A stretch of 64,000 nt of DNA from Manduca sexta (Eukaryota; Arthropoda; Insecta; Lepidoptera; Sphingidae), in NCBI RefSeq assembly GCF_014839805.1, contig NC_051123.1, positions 5,252,727 through 5,316,726 of the forward strand. Direction: 5' to 3'. The position numbers and the translations under genes were made by a program. Each line of letters begins with the position of its first letter. Position 1 is the first letter of the stretch. Positions 23,082 through 34,762 of the stretch are shown piece after piece. Below the pieces are notes generated by a model. The model had not been told where the DNA came from and did no database searches. It was given only the letters and a program-made list of their open reading frames with translations.

Positions 23082-24639
23082 TATATATTACCATAAACAA
23101 AACTCTTCAGTAAATGAACAAACCAAAATAAAATTCTAAGTTTAACAGCTCCATAACTCCTTTAGAGAAATGATTGTAATAACACCTGACTTTAGTTAAA
23201 ATAAATAATAAAATGAAATGTTTTCATTACCAGAGCATTTCCATAACAGTTTTTATGAACGGTGACTAGTCATAAGGATTGCGTCGCGTTGCTTTATTTT
23301 CGTCTCCTACAAAAAGGCAATTTATACGAAGATTTATGGGTGGACCACATCAAAGCAGAGATCCGTCCCTACATGTACATACAGTATTTAATTAGTAAGG
23401 AATCCATTATAACTATTTTATTTATAGATGTCGCTTGTAAAACGAAACATTAGGAATTCATCGGAAAATCCTGTGAATGTGCAGTTAAATCAATAAATAA
23501 AAATTGCAACATTGGTTTAGAAGATTTATTGTTTCGGTGTAAATGTAATTTATATTTTCTCATTTTTTTTCCAACATTTTATCCGTGTGTAATCATTTTA
23601 CTATTCTTGTTCTGAATAGTACGAGCCAAAATCGCTCTAACGCGTTGTATCATAATGACCAATGCAAAACAACCAAAACTACAATCTATTATTTTTATAG
23701 TGTTCCTAAACACGCAGGAACATTTTATATGAACTTTAATACAAAGCAATTTCACAGACAGCCTAGGCATTCTATAAAATATCTGATCGCACACCCACAA
23801 CGTAAGCACTGCGGCAAACACTATCGTGGTTTTATTTGCGATCAATACTCGATAATGAGAGAAATACTCGGCATGTTAATTAATGTAGATTTATAAAGAT
23901 ATTTATAATTGAGTACGGCCCACATTATGTCTTAATCAAACGGCCCGGAGTTCGTAGATTACAGATACGATATTCGAATGTTGGCACACCGAAATGTAAA
24001 CGATCTGATTGTGCTGCGTAATTAAATTAATTTATGAACAAAATTAAATGTAAATTTTTATTATTTGAAAACGATTTTAATCTGCTATTTTTTTTATTTT
24101 TCTGGCTTTAGTAGGCATTATGGTAGGACCACGTGACAGATTTCAATGTTTTATGTTATCCTATTTACAGCTATCATAATAAATGTTTTTTGGCCGGTCT
24201 GAATTCAAGTCAAGAAACGTCGCCGTTGTTGTTTTGTTAAAATAAATTTATAACCATGTATAGCAGATGGTCAGGTAAAGCAAGTACCACAAACACAAGT
24301 TTTACCAAAACTGTCACCACCCACATAGCCAATGAGAAATGCTATCGATCCCTTGGTCTGGTGGCAGCCTGTAGCCGTGGACTGGTCAGTAGGGTGACTT
24401 GTTTCCAACATGACTTGGTCTCCCAGAAGGGACTGACATTAGACAATGTATGACCGGTCACATTTCATATTATCTAAGACAAATCATTCTGCTACAGCCA
24501 TGAAAAATTATGTGTGTTGTGCGAACCTCATATTAAAGTGGGATGAGAATAGGTGGTAAATTAAGTACAGTGTCAGTTAATTAATATTCTGTTTAAAATT
24601 ATTACTTTTCTTTGCTTCTCTATAATCGAGTAAGTAAAT
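23082..24639. other. Intergenic; unexplained GC-richer ORF at 24256-24453
   Basis: The 65-codon plus ORF has a good context (AACCATGT) and is GC-richer than its flanks, but shows no domain and no splice link to the MADF-BESS gene 500 bp downstream. ORFs at 23579-23896 mirror each other and are unsupported. Confidence 0.35.
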
Positions 24640-24954
24640 AAACGACCGCAGTGTTTTCGTAACGCCATCTATACGCCACTAACAAAATTGAAAGAACAAG
24701 CTTAAAATCGTTTTAGCGCCATCTCGCGGCGCTATGTTATACAATACTATATCTACTAACATGTAGATGGAAGCACCACTGCAATGCGAATTTACACGCT
24801 CTACGAAAACAACCAATGAGAACGTAGAAACACGAATCCAATATCGTTCGGGTTATGACGTCGTGCTGCGCAGCGCGACAATTTCCGTTCTCTGATAGGC
24901 GACGGACATTTTGTATTGGCAGTGTCGTGACGCAAAATAAAACCGACCGCTAAA
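24640..24954 (+). promoter_or_regulatory. Probable promoter and 5' UTR of the MADF-BESS gene
   Basis: No TATA box lies near the ATG. CCAAT boxes occur at 24813-24817 (plus) and 24915-24919 (as ATTGG), and a CRE-like TGACGTCG at 24855-24862. CpG density rises compared with flanking sequence. The transcription start cannot be fixed from sequence. Confidence 0.45.
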
Positions 24955-25117
24955 ATGCCACTAAACGCCCTTGGCTGGTCCACTGAAGAAGACGAGAAAC
25001 TCGCTGAATTAGTGCAACCACATTCGTATTTGTATAATTTGCAAGATCCGTCGAGAAAGAACATTTTGGCAAGGGAGTCAACATGGCAAGAAATAGCACA
25101 ACAGTTATCCAAACCAG
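24955..25117 (+). CDS. MADF-BESS exon 1 (MADF helix 1 and start of helix 2)
   Basis: The ATG at 24955 sits in CTAAAATGC with A at -3. The exon has 54 codons plus one base, and its donor is CCAG|GTATGT with GT at 25118-25119. Reading through the donor hits a stop at 25186-25188, but that read-through product lacks the second half of the MADF, so splicing is preferred. Confidence 0.9.
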
Positions 25118-27034
25118 GTATGTTTCTATTGGTTTTTAGAGACAAAAGCGGTGCTGTCATATACAACAGCAACGGAGAGTGGGTGTGATAAAACCAAAAT
25201 AAACTTTTATTATTGTTTGTTTGAGCTGCGGTATAGTATATTACATTGTAATACCGTGTGCAGAGTATTGAATTTAAAACGTGGATGAAAATCGTTGTTT
25301 ATTTATTTGATACAATGCTAATGTAAATAAAAACAGCTGTGATAACATAACACCACAACCTGTTTTAATTCGAAGTTTGAAGTATGTAGTAAAAACACAG
25401 TAATAAATAATAATATTAGTTTTGGCCAGTAAACACACCGCTAAGATAGTGATATGAAAATGTAAATAAAATCTCATGGAATATTGAATTATCATAAAAG
25501 GTAAAAGATTTATAGATGTCCAACTGATAAATAACGGATGACGTATTTGAAGATCAATGAAGAGCAGGCAAGTAATTCCAAAGTATGATTACCGCGTTGG
25601 ATAAAATTATAAGTAAGTATGTATAAAAAATTGTAGTGGAGGAGTGCAAGAAACGATGGCGGGGCCTCCGTGATGGATATATGAGAAGCAAACGTATTGG
25701 AACGATGCACATATCCAAAGTGGGCGTTTTTCAAAAACTACAGTTCCTTGACGAAAGTTCGGTGAGTAACATATCCAAGTTTCAAGACAACTTGATCAAG
25801 AAACTGTAAAAATGGTACTAAAAAGTGAAGAATTTTTGGTCTCTTAATGGGTAAGCTCTGAACATAATATAACTACACGAATTTTACTCATTACACATTT
25901 ATAACATTTTATGACATGCAATAAACTATGACAATTTTACTCCGAGGCATACTATTGTGAGTATAGTTAAATTTGACTAAAAAAATGACAATCCCTAGAA
26001 CAAGTGTCTACTTTTGATACAATAATATTATGATTTATAAGTTAATTACTGCTATGGTGCAGACTACTTACAATGTATATATCAAATGTTCCAGGTCGAT
26101 GGTACTAATGAAGTTGAGGTGGAAGATCAGCCGATGCAGGAAGACACTATGTTAGCCACGGAGCAGCAGGTCATCACAGACAATCAGGAATATTATGAGG
26201 TAATATGCACCTTACTATATTGTAAACTTATCTACTTTTAAAAGGGACCACATGATACTTTAGCATAGTAGATATTTGTCACTCTTTGACTAAATCAAAG
26301 CACCATACTTACAAAGAGTGCACCAATACATTTCTTTTTTTAAATGCTTGTATTAAGTTTGGTTAAGTTTATTGTGTTATGCTGGGTTTGTATTTTACTA
26401 TGTTAGATAAAAAAAAATATTCTTGTTCCATCATCAGAAAAGTATTTCTATTTGCATAAATTTAGTAAATATCAAATGTTCAAAAATATAGACTTGCTAA
26501 AATAATATGTAATTAATGAAAATGCAATCCAGTGATAAAGAAATATATTTTTCTACTTTTTAACTTCAGATAACAGTTGTTGATGGACCTCCTGAGCAAG
26601 CATTAAAACCTTTCATTAAACTAGTCCCAAAAAGGGAAGTAAAAGAAGATTTACCAAAGAAAATTGGCAAAAAGAAGGCTGGAAGAAAAAAGGCAGTACC
26701 ATTGCCTCGGAACATACCTCCAATCAAAATACTGCCAAAGCCTATATTGCTGAATGAACCAAAGATACTTCAGTATGTGGAAGATCATAAACAACCTGAG
26801 CAGAGATCTCAGACCATAGACAAGCTCATAGAGAAAATCCTGAAGGAGAACACAAACGAAATAGACGTCTTCTTCCGAAGCATGGCTGCTAGCGTGAAGA
26901 AATTGCAACCAAATTTGATACCAAAAGTCAAGATGGAAGTGTGCAATGTCATTGCTAAATATGAAATGCAAAGTATTGATAAGAACAACTTAAAAATTTT
27001 AAGTGGAAACAAAAATCTAAATGGCATGATCTAG
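24955..27034 (+). CDS. MADF-BESS domain protein (Adf-1-like), four exons
   Basis: Joining 24955-25117, 25637-25761, 26095-26199 and 26570-27034 gives one open frame of 285 residues ending TAG. All introns (519, 333 and 370 bp) are GT-AG. Residues 8-97 form a MADF domain: a first helix with LAELVQPHSYLYN, then WQEIAQQL, then CKKRWRGLRDGYMR, the conserved Trp-Arg helix of this Myb/SANT-related fold. Residues 97-131 are acidic. Residues 161-174 (KKIGKKKAGRKKAV) look like a nuclear localisation signal. Residues 228-265 (IDVFFRSMAASVKKLQP...) match a BESS motif, used for protein-protein contact. The family, expanded in insects, binds DNA and acts as transcriptional or chromatin cofactors. No specific orthologue is claimed. 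The gene stands alone on the plus strand, with CCAAT elements upstream and a polyadenylation signal 127 bp after the stop. Confidence 0.92.
25637..25761 (+). CDS. MADF-BESS exon 2 (second half of MADF)
   Basis: The acceptor is TTGTAG (AG at 25635-25636) and the donor TCG|GTGAGT (GT at 25762-25763). The exon completes the split Val codon and encodes EECKKRWRGLRDGYMR and onward, exactly the part of the MADF fold missing from exon 1. It is 125 bp and below usual ORF cut-offs. Confidence 0.9.
26095..26199 (+). CDS. MADF-BESS exon 3 (acidic linker)
   Basis: This exon has 35 codons between TTCCAG (AG at 26093-26094) and GAG|GTAATA (GT at 26200-26201), phase 0 on both sides. The product is acidic and Gln-rich (VDGTNEVEVEDQPMQED...). 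Skipping it would keep the frame. Confidence 0.85.
26570..27034 (+). CDS. MADF-BESS exon 4 (basic region and BESS motif, stop)
   Basis: The acceptor is AACTTCAG (AG at 26568-26569). The exon has 154 codons and a TAG at 27032-27034. It carries the Lys-rich nuclear-signal-like segment, a Pro/Ile-rich stretch and the BESS motif. Minus-strand ORFs at 26651-27027 are mirror shadows of this exon. Confidence 0.9.
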   Translation: MTVVDGPPEQALKPFIKLVPKREVKEDLPKKIGKKKAGRKKAVPLPRNIPPIKILPKPILLNEPKILQYVEDHKQPEQRSQTIDKLIEKILKENTNEIDVFFRSMAASVKKLQPNLIPKVKMEVCNVIAKYEMQSIDKNNLKILSGNKNLNGMI

Positions 27035-27160
27035 AAAATAGTTCATTATTTTGGTGCTATCGAATGATGCGAATCGTCGCAGGGCTTTTGGGCGCACGTG
27101 CCAAAGTCGAGTCAGTGTTGTTACGTCAGGATCGTAATTTAATGTGGATACAGTATTTTC

Positions 27161-27166
27161 AATAAA
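27161..27166 (+). terminator. Polyadenylation signal of the MADF-BESS gene
   Basis: AATAAA lies 127 bp after the stop codon and is the first canonical signal downstream. Confidence 0.6.
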
Positions 27167-27606
27167 TCAGCTTCAACAAATATCTATTATAAAAAGGAAT
27201 ATATAGTTCTATATTTTACGTTTAGGATTTTTCTTCTTTATTTGTCGTGAAAAGAGATTCATATATTTTAGCTTAAAACGCAAGTTGAGAAATAAAAAAC
27301 ACTACTGTAAAATGAACTCAAAAGCACATATACAAAGTCATTTAAATAATGTTGAATTTTATACTGTTTTAAATGAAACCTCTGTTATAAATATATGTAG
27401 GAGTTTAGCCTACAACGTTTATTTATAAACTTTTAATAATTCAAAACTCACTATAAGAGTTTATAAATAAGGGGAAATGTAAATATGTTAGTTGTTTTAT
27501 AATCACACAACACATAGTGCCTAGTTGGAGACAGTTGAGAGTAAAAAATAGCAATATTTGTACCATTTACTAAAATAAATACGCTTGCAATTATAAACTC
27601 ACAACC
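27167..27606. other. 3' flank of the MADF-BESS gene, AT-rich
   Basis: Nothing recognisable beyond extra AATAAA-like motifs. Confidence 0.4.
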
Positions 27607-27858
27607 ATATTCATAAACGTTATTTATCTAAAGAGCATTGCTGTGATAACAAGTCTGTTTCTCAGCTTTGTTTATCTAACAGCTTGCTGTTTGTTCAGCT
27701 TTGTTTATCTGACAGCCAACTTAAGTTGTATCTCAATATTAGCCAATCATAACGGCGCCATGTCTACGCACTGCGAAGACTGCCATGCCTTCGGCACTGA
27801 GAAACAGATTTGTTATCACAGCAATGCTCTGTCCTTAGATAAATAACGTTTTTGAATA
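27607..27858. mobile_element. Foldback MITE, long inverted repeats
   Basis: Left arm ATTCATAAACGTTATTTATC... and the mirrored right arm share about 55 bp including GAGCATTGCTGTGATAACAA and TCTGTTTCTCAG. The ORF at 27643-27846 lies inside and is not a gene. Confidence 0.8.
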
Positions 27859-28943
27859 CGGGCGTTAATATTTAATCAATCGGGGTTTGGTCCCTTATGC
27901 TTGGACCAGGAGAATATTCTAAATGAGTGGAAATAGTATTAGTTTCAAGTGTCATAGCTTTACTTATTGAAGTTTCCAATATGCCTTTTGATACTAGTTA
28001 AAAGATGTTGTGTTTCGTTTGCGAAATACTATCTAAATAAGCTAAGTACGGAGAATAATGATTATCTCTATACTGCCATTATATTGTGTGATATTTTTCA
28101 GAATACCACTGATATTTAAAGTTTGACTTACATGTTATATTGACAGAAATGTTTTAAAACCTCACCAGGAAAATAAAAAACCGGCCATGTTTTAAAACAT
28201 AAAAAAAAAAAACGGTTTAAAACGAAAAGCCAAATGTAGCGCCATGAAAACGGGTTTTTATTAACCTGGTCAGGTTATAAATACTTGACAGTCCAATCAA
28301 TGTTTTTGTACTTTTAATAGATATTTGAATGTAATATTCCAACAGCGCCTTATCGCAGATTATGAATATTTCAAGCGAATTAAAATTCAACAAAGCAATA
28401 CTTTAATAATATAGTTCCAATATTATTGTCTTTCATAACATATTTTGTGTTTCTAGTCTCGAAATTGTCATTGTAATTATTCTTAAAGTAATGTACTTCG
28501 TGGATATGACATTTATTCTAGACTTTAGATTGTTGATCATGTTTTTGATTTAGGTATCTATTGTCTAATATAATTATAGTGTTTCCCCTTTAATCTTTTT
28601 CTCTATTACCTAATATAGCATACCAGTTATATGTGCTAAATTAAGAATATTAATATGATCTTGATTAGGATTAAAAAACAAATTCTACCAACACCAATAC
28701 GCAGAACAAATATGTCATATTCATTTATATTGTATTCAGACGTAATGTTATATTTATACATTTACATATTGTGAGGTAATTTAATATATTTATTAAAGTT
28801 AAAATACTGAGATCTTGTTTTATTTATAGTTGTTTATGAATAACTTTACGATTACAATTCTAATAATCTAATAATATGTGTATTATAAATTAGAAGTAAT
28901 TATTATGATTTTACATATTTTGAGCGCATGGCATGGTTTGTTC
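27859..28943. other. AT-rich intergenic sequence, nothing recognised
   Basis: No ORF over 60 codons and no repeat structure found. Confidence 0.4.
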
Positions 28944-29195
28944 ATTTCGACGGTCCCCAAGAACAAAATCTCTTCTGCAAAATGTCTAGTTGGAATATGA
29001 AACATTGAACTATTAAGTTTAGTGAAAATATAAATATCAATAACTTATTTGAAAACTATTGATTGTTATCAAATATTAATTTAATTCATATTTGGATGTG
29101 AGAAATTGATTTTTATATTTTCACTTAATTTAAAACCTTCATATTGCACTTAGAGATTTTGTAGATAAGATTTTGTTCTTGGGGACCATCGAAAT
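28944..29195. mobile_element. Foldback MITE, second member of the TCGACGGTCCC family
   Basis: Ends ATTTCGACGGTCCCCAAGAA and its mirror; inverted repeats of about 36 bp with few mismatches. Same size (252 bp) as the 7082 copy, but inner arms differ after the first 14 bases. Confidence 0.72.
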
Positions 29196-31087
29196 ATAAA
29201 ACTTCAAAAATCCATGTTTTATCTCCAAAAGTTCAGCACATCTGACAATACCCAAAACAAAGCCCGATATTCAGTTATCCCATCACAATCGTTTCACTAG
29301 ATCATTTAATAACCATTACACAATGAACTATAATTAACAAACAAAACTAATGAGAACAGCAAACGGACATAAAGCGCATTAGTAAACAGAGCGGCATGAG
29401 TGGTGGCTGCTTTACTAATTAAAATTGATGTGTTTCCTACACAGCAGCTGTATGGGAACTGCAATGTGCACGGTTCGTGTTATAATTTGCTAATCTAGAT
29501 TATATTAGTTCGGGTTACAAAAAATGTTTGTGATCGCTGCATCATATTGACAATTACTGAATTATCTACATAGTTTTTTTTTTATTTATTGAATTTTAGA
29601 GCGTATGCACAAAGCCAGTTGGATTGCCTAATAGTAAGTGGCTACATCTTAAGGTCGTATTAGTAAATCAGTTTAGCCTGCCTTGAGAAGGATCTCAAGT
29701 AGACATTTGATGTATTGAACTATTTAATAACCAAATCTTAAGTTGTCACTTAAAAACATGTTCTCGTCTGATTCCGCGTTGTTTGAATAAACAAAACTCG
29801 TTTGTCAAAATCCGTCATATACTGCGATTTATATCATTTGAGATGTTTATTGGATAGCGATAACCTTAAGATGCTGAATTTGATAGCATCTCACCTAATA
29901 TCGCACTTACAATGAAATTATGTTGCATAATATACTATTTATACAGCCCTTATATTTTATCCCTAGAGCGAGTACCGACATAGTGTTACCTGAATTATAG
30001 TTATGTCGCTTAATCAGGGGTTCTCAACATTTTTAGAGGCATTAATATAGATGGAGAAGTATTTTTGTAGGAATTAAACAGATTTTGTGTATAAATCGTT
30101 ATAATAATTAATATCGAGTATTACAAATGGCATGACAAGTTAGAAAAAGAGACAAGTAGTTTTATTTGACATTTATATGAAAGTCGTAATGGATGCGTTC
30201 ATTTAATTTTAACAATTTTAAATTGAAATCAATCTATCCGAGTTAAGTCTCTCCCAATAATAACCGAAAGTACGGTCAAGGGTTAAAATATAACTTTTAA
30301 TAGGCACGCCTTTCAAAGTGGTCATTTACCAATTTAGCTTCAGTTCGATCGGCGGCCAGGAGGGCAGATTTATACTAACCCCCCTGTACCTCATTTCGGG
30401 TGGGGCGGGGCGTCTAGACGGGCTCAGTTCGCCGCCCTGCAGCGTTCTATTATCGAGCCGCTTGATACGCCTTGCATATTTAATGGGTAATGCTCAAATA
30501 AATCTGGCATGAGAAATTAGAACGTCGACAAATTGAAATTATTGGCTTTTAGCTGTCGACATTAATAATATCTTGGAGTTTTGATTTAATAGGCGTTATT
30601 TGTAAGGTTTTGGATGAAAGTAAAAGGATAAGGTCGAATCAATCTCATTTAAGACATATATTACATTTTAAACATAAGTTTTTGCTATAGGCTCCCTGTG
30701 CGAAAGCTTAAGAAATTTTGAACAAAGACCAAACCTAGACAGTTGGTACTAATACACCACAGACGTACTAGACAGTAAACACATTCAAGTTGAAAATCTT
30801 GAACTGCTAATTACCCTTACAGCCCTGACTCCAAGCACTAACCCTTCTATGTCTAAGCGTCAAACAAGCATCAAAGCGTAGTTACCGGTACTTGAGGCAC
30901 AATGCGAGGACGCAACGCACCCCGCTTTGCCACATGAATGGGCGTCTACAGCTTGCAAATTAACGACGAATGACGGGACTTCATTGTGGCTGTAGTGTTT
31001 TAGCGTATGCATTTTTGTATATGCAAATATGCTAGGGCTGACTCAATAGCGTCTCGGAGAATGAAACGAAAGATAAAACTTTGAGTG
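29196..31087. other. Intergenic; isolated GC block at 30338-30480
   Basis: The block (GGGTGGGGCGGGGCGTCTAG) carries TATAAAT on the minus strand (near 30370) but no exon. The rest is AT-rich with no gene. Confidence 0.4.
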
Positions 31088-31089
31088 TA

Positions 31090-31209
31090 CAGTCACCCAC
31101 AAAAGTAGCTGAAATTAACTTTACAAGGTTTGCTTTATTTTATAGAAAGAAAAACATATTTTGATTAAAGTTAAGTTTTAATGTGTTCAGCTACTTCTGT
31201 GGCTTACTA
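31090..31209. mobile_element. Tc1/mariner-like MITE
   Basis: Inverted ends CAGTCACCCACAAAAGTAGC and (mirrored) TAGTAAGCCACAGAAGTAGC, flanked by TA on both sides (31088-31089, 31210-31211). 120 bp, no ORF. Confidence 0.6.
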
Positions 31210-33400
31210 TACATGCTAATAGTAGATAGCTAATATTACAAAGTACAGGCAGTATTGTCTAATGTACATTCATTTATAAATTGACTTTTCGGGTAACCAA
31301 CACCTTAGTCCCCATGGTTACGACCATGAAGGCCGCAGTCTTCGAAACGTTGGGAAACAATTATATTATAAAAACTCCGATAATTATACTATGAAATCCG
31401 GAAAATGGTTTTATTTCAATAATGTACAATCTATTGATATTCTTACATTTTGTCACTTAGCCAAATATCTGCAGAACTTAAGTAACAGCTCACTGTTGAG
31501 TCACTTCAGCATTTATATTAATTAGTAGTATTAACTGCCTATATACGTTTTGGCCAATTAAGATATAAAAACAAGTCATTATTTTAATTGCAGTTGTTCG
31601 AACAGTAATGTTTTAATGCCGTCACGTAATTATATTATCAAATTAAATTAACATTGTTGTCGATATTATTTGCATCTGGACTAAATACGTCTACCAAATG
31701 TAGAACGAAGTGATTAAATTGAATTAATGTTTAGAAGCAAATATTTGCATAAATAATCGTATTTTAATTTACGAATTAAAATTGGCCGTACTTGAAACCT
31801 ATATTCTAATAAATGGCTAATTAACGAAGTCACTTGAATGGAATTTTAATGAATTAATAATAAATAAGTATATTTTATGACACAAGTAATATTTTATATC
31901 TCTCTCTAAAGTTACTGCGCACGATTGCAGAAACTAAAAAGCCTACGTTGATTCAATCATGAAAAGTAAAAAAACAATGTTTTACAAAGTATAACTGCAA
32001 TTTTACAAACTGTCAAACCAAAAAATTCGCAAACCGCGCCTTGCCAAATATAGAGAAAAATAAAAAGTAAAAAACAATAACGGAAGAAAAATACTGTTCT
32101 CAGTGCGTAGCCTATCATAGTTTTATATGTATTTAAATTTGATATTTTAATTTATATTTGAAAACACTGCGTTGACAATTAATCATATCGATTTCGATTG
32201 GTATTATTATTAGAAGTTAATAGGATGGATTGTGTAAACAAGCCTTGAACGATGATCAAGTGTGACAGATTATAAATCGAGCAAGGCCGGTTGCGGAACG
32301 CTAACTAATATTAGTAAACAAATCGAAAATATAAATATTTAATTGCCTAAAAGACAATGAAAGTAAAAATGAGCTCAATAAGTACGTAGTGTCTTGTAGT
32401 TTTTTTTTTTATGAAAATTAAAACATTTAATTTAAAAAATGTTTTCATCATCTGGTATTTAGAATTATAAAACTTATAATTCACAAAAAGCAGATGTCGC
32501 TTTATTAAATTATTATTATAATGAACATGTCCGTGAACTTTATGCTTGTAGGAATAACATAATAATGTAATACATAAATCAACTCGAATATAACTATTAT
32601 TAATACATAATATTAATAAGATTCATTGTGTTGCAATTTGCAACAAGGAAGGAAAGTGAGTCTCGCCCGCATGCCATTGGCATATTAATATTGATGATTT
32701 GTATTCGATTTAATTAACATTAATTTAATTCTTCGTATAGATATATTATACGTTGACATTCATCAGACAATTTGTGTACCTATCTAATTAAATATATTTA
32801 ATTCTAAAGTTAATAAGTTATTTACATATTATGATGACATTAAAACAAAATACCAAATACCATTTAAAGTTTACAAAAGATGTATCATCTCTATTTTTAT
32901 AGCTGAGGTTTTTAAGAGAAAAATAAATACTATATAAACTTCATGACAATTGACTAACACAAAAGCTTACAAATTTCGATACAAATTATTTTTTAACCGA
33001 CTACAGAAAAGGTTATGACTCTTCGAGCTAATTTTTCCAATAAGCCCATGCGAAAGACGTCAAACCAATCGGGACGGGAATTCGTATAACCCAAAAATGA
33101 CCCAAAATGCCGCCCTTTCCCCACGAATGAGTCATTAAATATATCAAGGGAGAATATTGCCCCACTCTCATTTTCAATACATCTTCATTTGGAGTTATTT
33201 ACTTTCCCGATATAGTGAATTATTTAGAGGATTTTTGCTTGAAGCGTAAATCAATATCGGGGAATGACCCCTAATTGGTACGGAACCCCTCGTTTGTGGT
33301 GGAAAACAATCCAGATTTAAGAATTCGAGTACATTGTAGGTTGGTAGTGAGAAGTTAAATGTCATGTGAGTATTAGTTTTAGCAAACTGGTAATTTAAAA
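31210..33400. other. AT-rich intergenic sequence, nothing recognised
   Basis: TTTTAACCGACTACAGAAAAGG near 32992 resembles the widespread ACCGACTTCAAAAAGG repeat also seen at 44537. No gene. Confidence 0.4.
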
Positions 33401-33650
33401 CTGATTACCTCGGATGCGTGGTTATATTACGGTACGACTGCAGTGCTGGAGTCATTGGTTCGATACCCAGGTCGGGCAGTGATATTGGATTTTTCTGGTA
33501 TCAGCCCCGAGAATGGAATTTGTGCTCGATATGGCGATAATCTAGCTCCCTATAATATCACGGGATGGAACACACACTGTGGACAATGTGTCAACCAGCA
33601 GAAGTAGGTATCCTTGAGATGGCGTTTGGGAAAAATGTGTGTCTTGTATA
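33401..33650 (+). mobile_element. tRNA-derived SINE, family A, old copy
   Basis: CTCGGATGCGTGGTTATATT head, B box TGGTTCGATACCC near 33458, body ATCAGCCCCGAGAATGGAAT through ACGGGATGGAACACAC; tail eroded. Confidence 0.78.
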
Positions 33651-34376
33651 CAAACGTTCATAGAGTTCAAAATAATAAATAATAGTGTTATCAAATCTAA
33701 ATTTAGTACTTCTAATTCCAAATGCTTAATCCATTCACTACCTGTGCAACTAAAGGTAGATGCGTCATACGAAGTTGCGAGTTTTGATTATCGCCGTTAG
33801 GCCTTATTGTTCAAGACGTTTTGCATAAACAGCTTGGTATATAACAGTAATTTCAGCATCATCAAAATGTGGGCGATCGCTAATGCAATTATGCAATTTT
33901 GAGTGAAAGCTACAAACTTAAGGACACTTGTAGGAGTTGTGCATTTTGGATTAAAACAAGAGACAATTGTTGCAGAAATTTTGATGAATAAACACGACCC
34001 TTTACTTAGCTAGATTTGTGAATAATTTCAATAATGTTTCCACAAAGTTCTCCACAAATACTAACTGTATAATCTTCTATTTTGGAGAAAGTTTCTGCGA
34101 CGTACAAAAAGTAATACGCAGGTCATAATTGCTTGTCCATTGACTAAAAATACCTCCATAATCGTTTGTGTGATAGTTCTCTATAAAATGTTTCACGACT
34201 CAAGGATTTCTTAGTATCAGGGGCGGTGCTACCGCCCCTGATACGCTACGGAGCACCCGAGCTTTGGGGCTCCTCTTGGCCCATACCTACATCAAACTAA
34301 GCGGGCGCTTAAAAGTTCTCACTGCCATGAAGTGCTCCCAACAAATATACAACGCTACTGTTTAGTATATCAATAT
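33651..34376. other. Intergenic with a pair of strong hairpins at 34214-34275
   Basis: 13-bp perfect stem GTATCAGGGGCGG / CCGCCCCTGATAC with a 5-base loop (34214-34244), followed at once by a second stem GGAGC...GCTCC (34250-34273). No gene. Confidence 0.5.
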
Positions 34377-34388
34377 TCATATACTAAC

Positions 34389-34750
34389 CTTCTCCTAGCT
34401 GAATTTCGACCACGGCGGCCAATCTCAACGGAGATCAGCCAGCTACGCAGGATATATTATAGTGCACAAGTGTGTGCGCAATACACAGGTGCACTCTCTG
34501 TTCCTTGATCCTTCACTCTCATAGTTCGGTGAGACGGCAAGCCCACATGACCGAAGAGAGATCAGACGCAGGACCAACGGCTTTACGTGCTTTCCGAGGC
34601 ACGGGGGTACCACACCGCCAACTTCTTGACTCCGAGCTGCGACTGAGTAATTTTTTTTAAGATGGAAAAACCCACTCACAATTAATTAGGCCCGACCCGG
34701 GATTCGAACCCCACGGTACAAGTACAACTACGCCACCGAGGCAGTCAAAA
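34389..34750 (-). mobile_element. tRNA-derived SINE with family A head and a different body
   Basis: Minus-strand head GACTGCCTCGGTGGCGTAGT and B box GGGTTCGAATCCCGGG match family A. The body is unrelated to family A (CTCGGAAAGCACGTAAAGCC, GTGCACCTGTGTATTGCGCA, GGCCGCCGTGGTCGAAATT). An exact 12-bp duplication TCATATACTAAC lies on both sides (34377-34388, 34751-34762). Confidence 0.88.
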
Positions 34751-34762
34751 TCATATACTAAC

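Noticed and set aside
25118..25188. Unspliced 77-residue product of MADF-BESS exon 1
   Set aside because: It lacks half the MADF fold, while a good donor and a matching next exon exist.
26651..27027. Minus-strand ORFs of 106 and 72 codons
   Set aside because: Mirror shadows of MADF-BESS exon 4, which has splice sites and family motifs on the plus strand.
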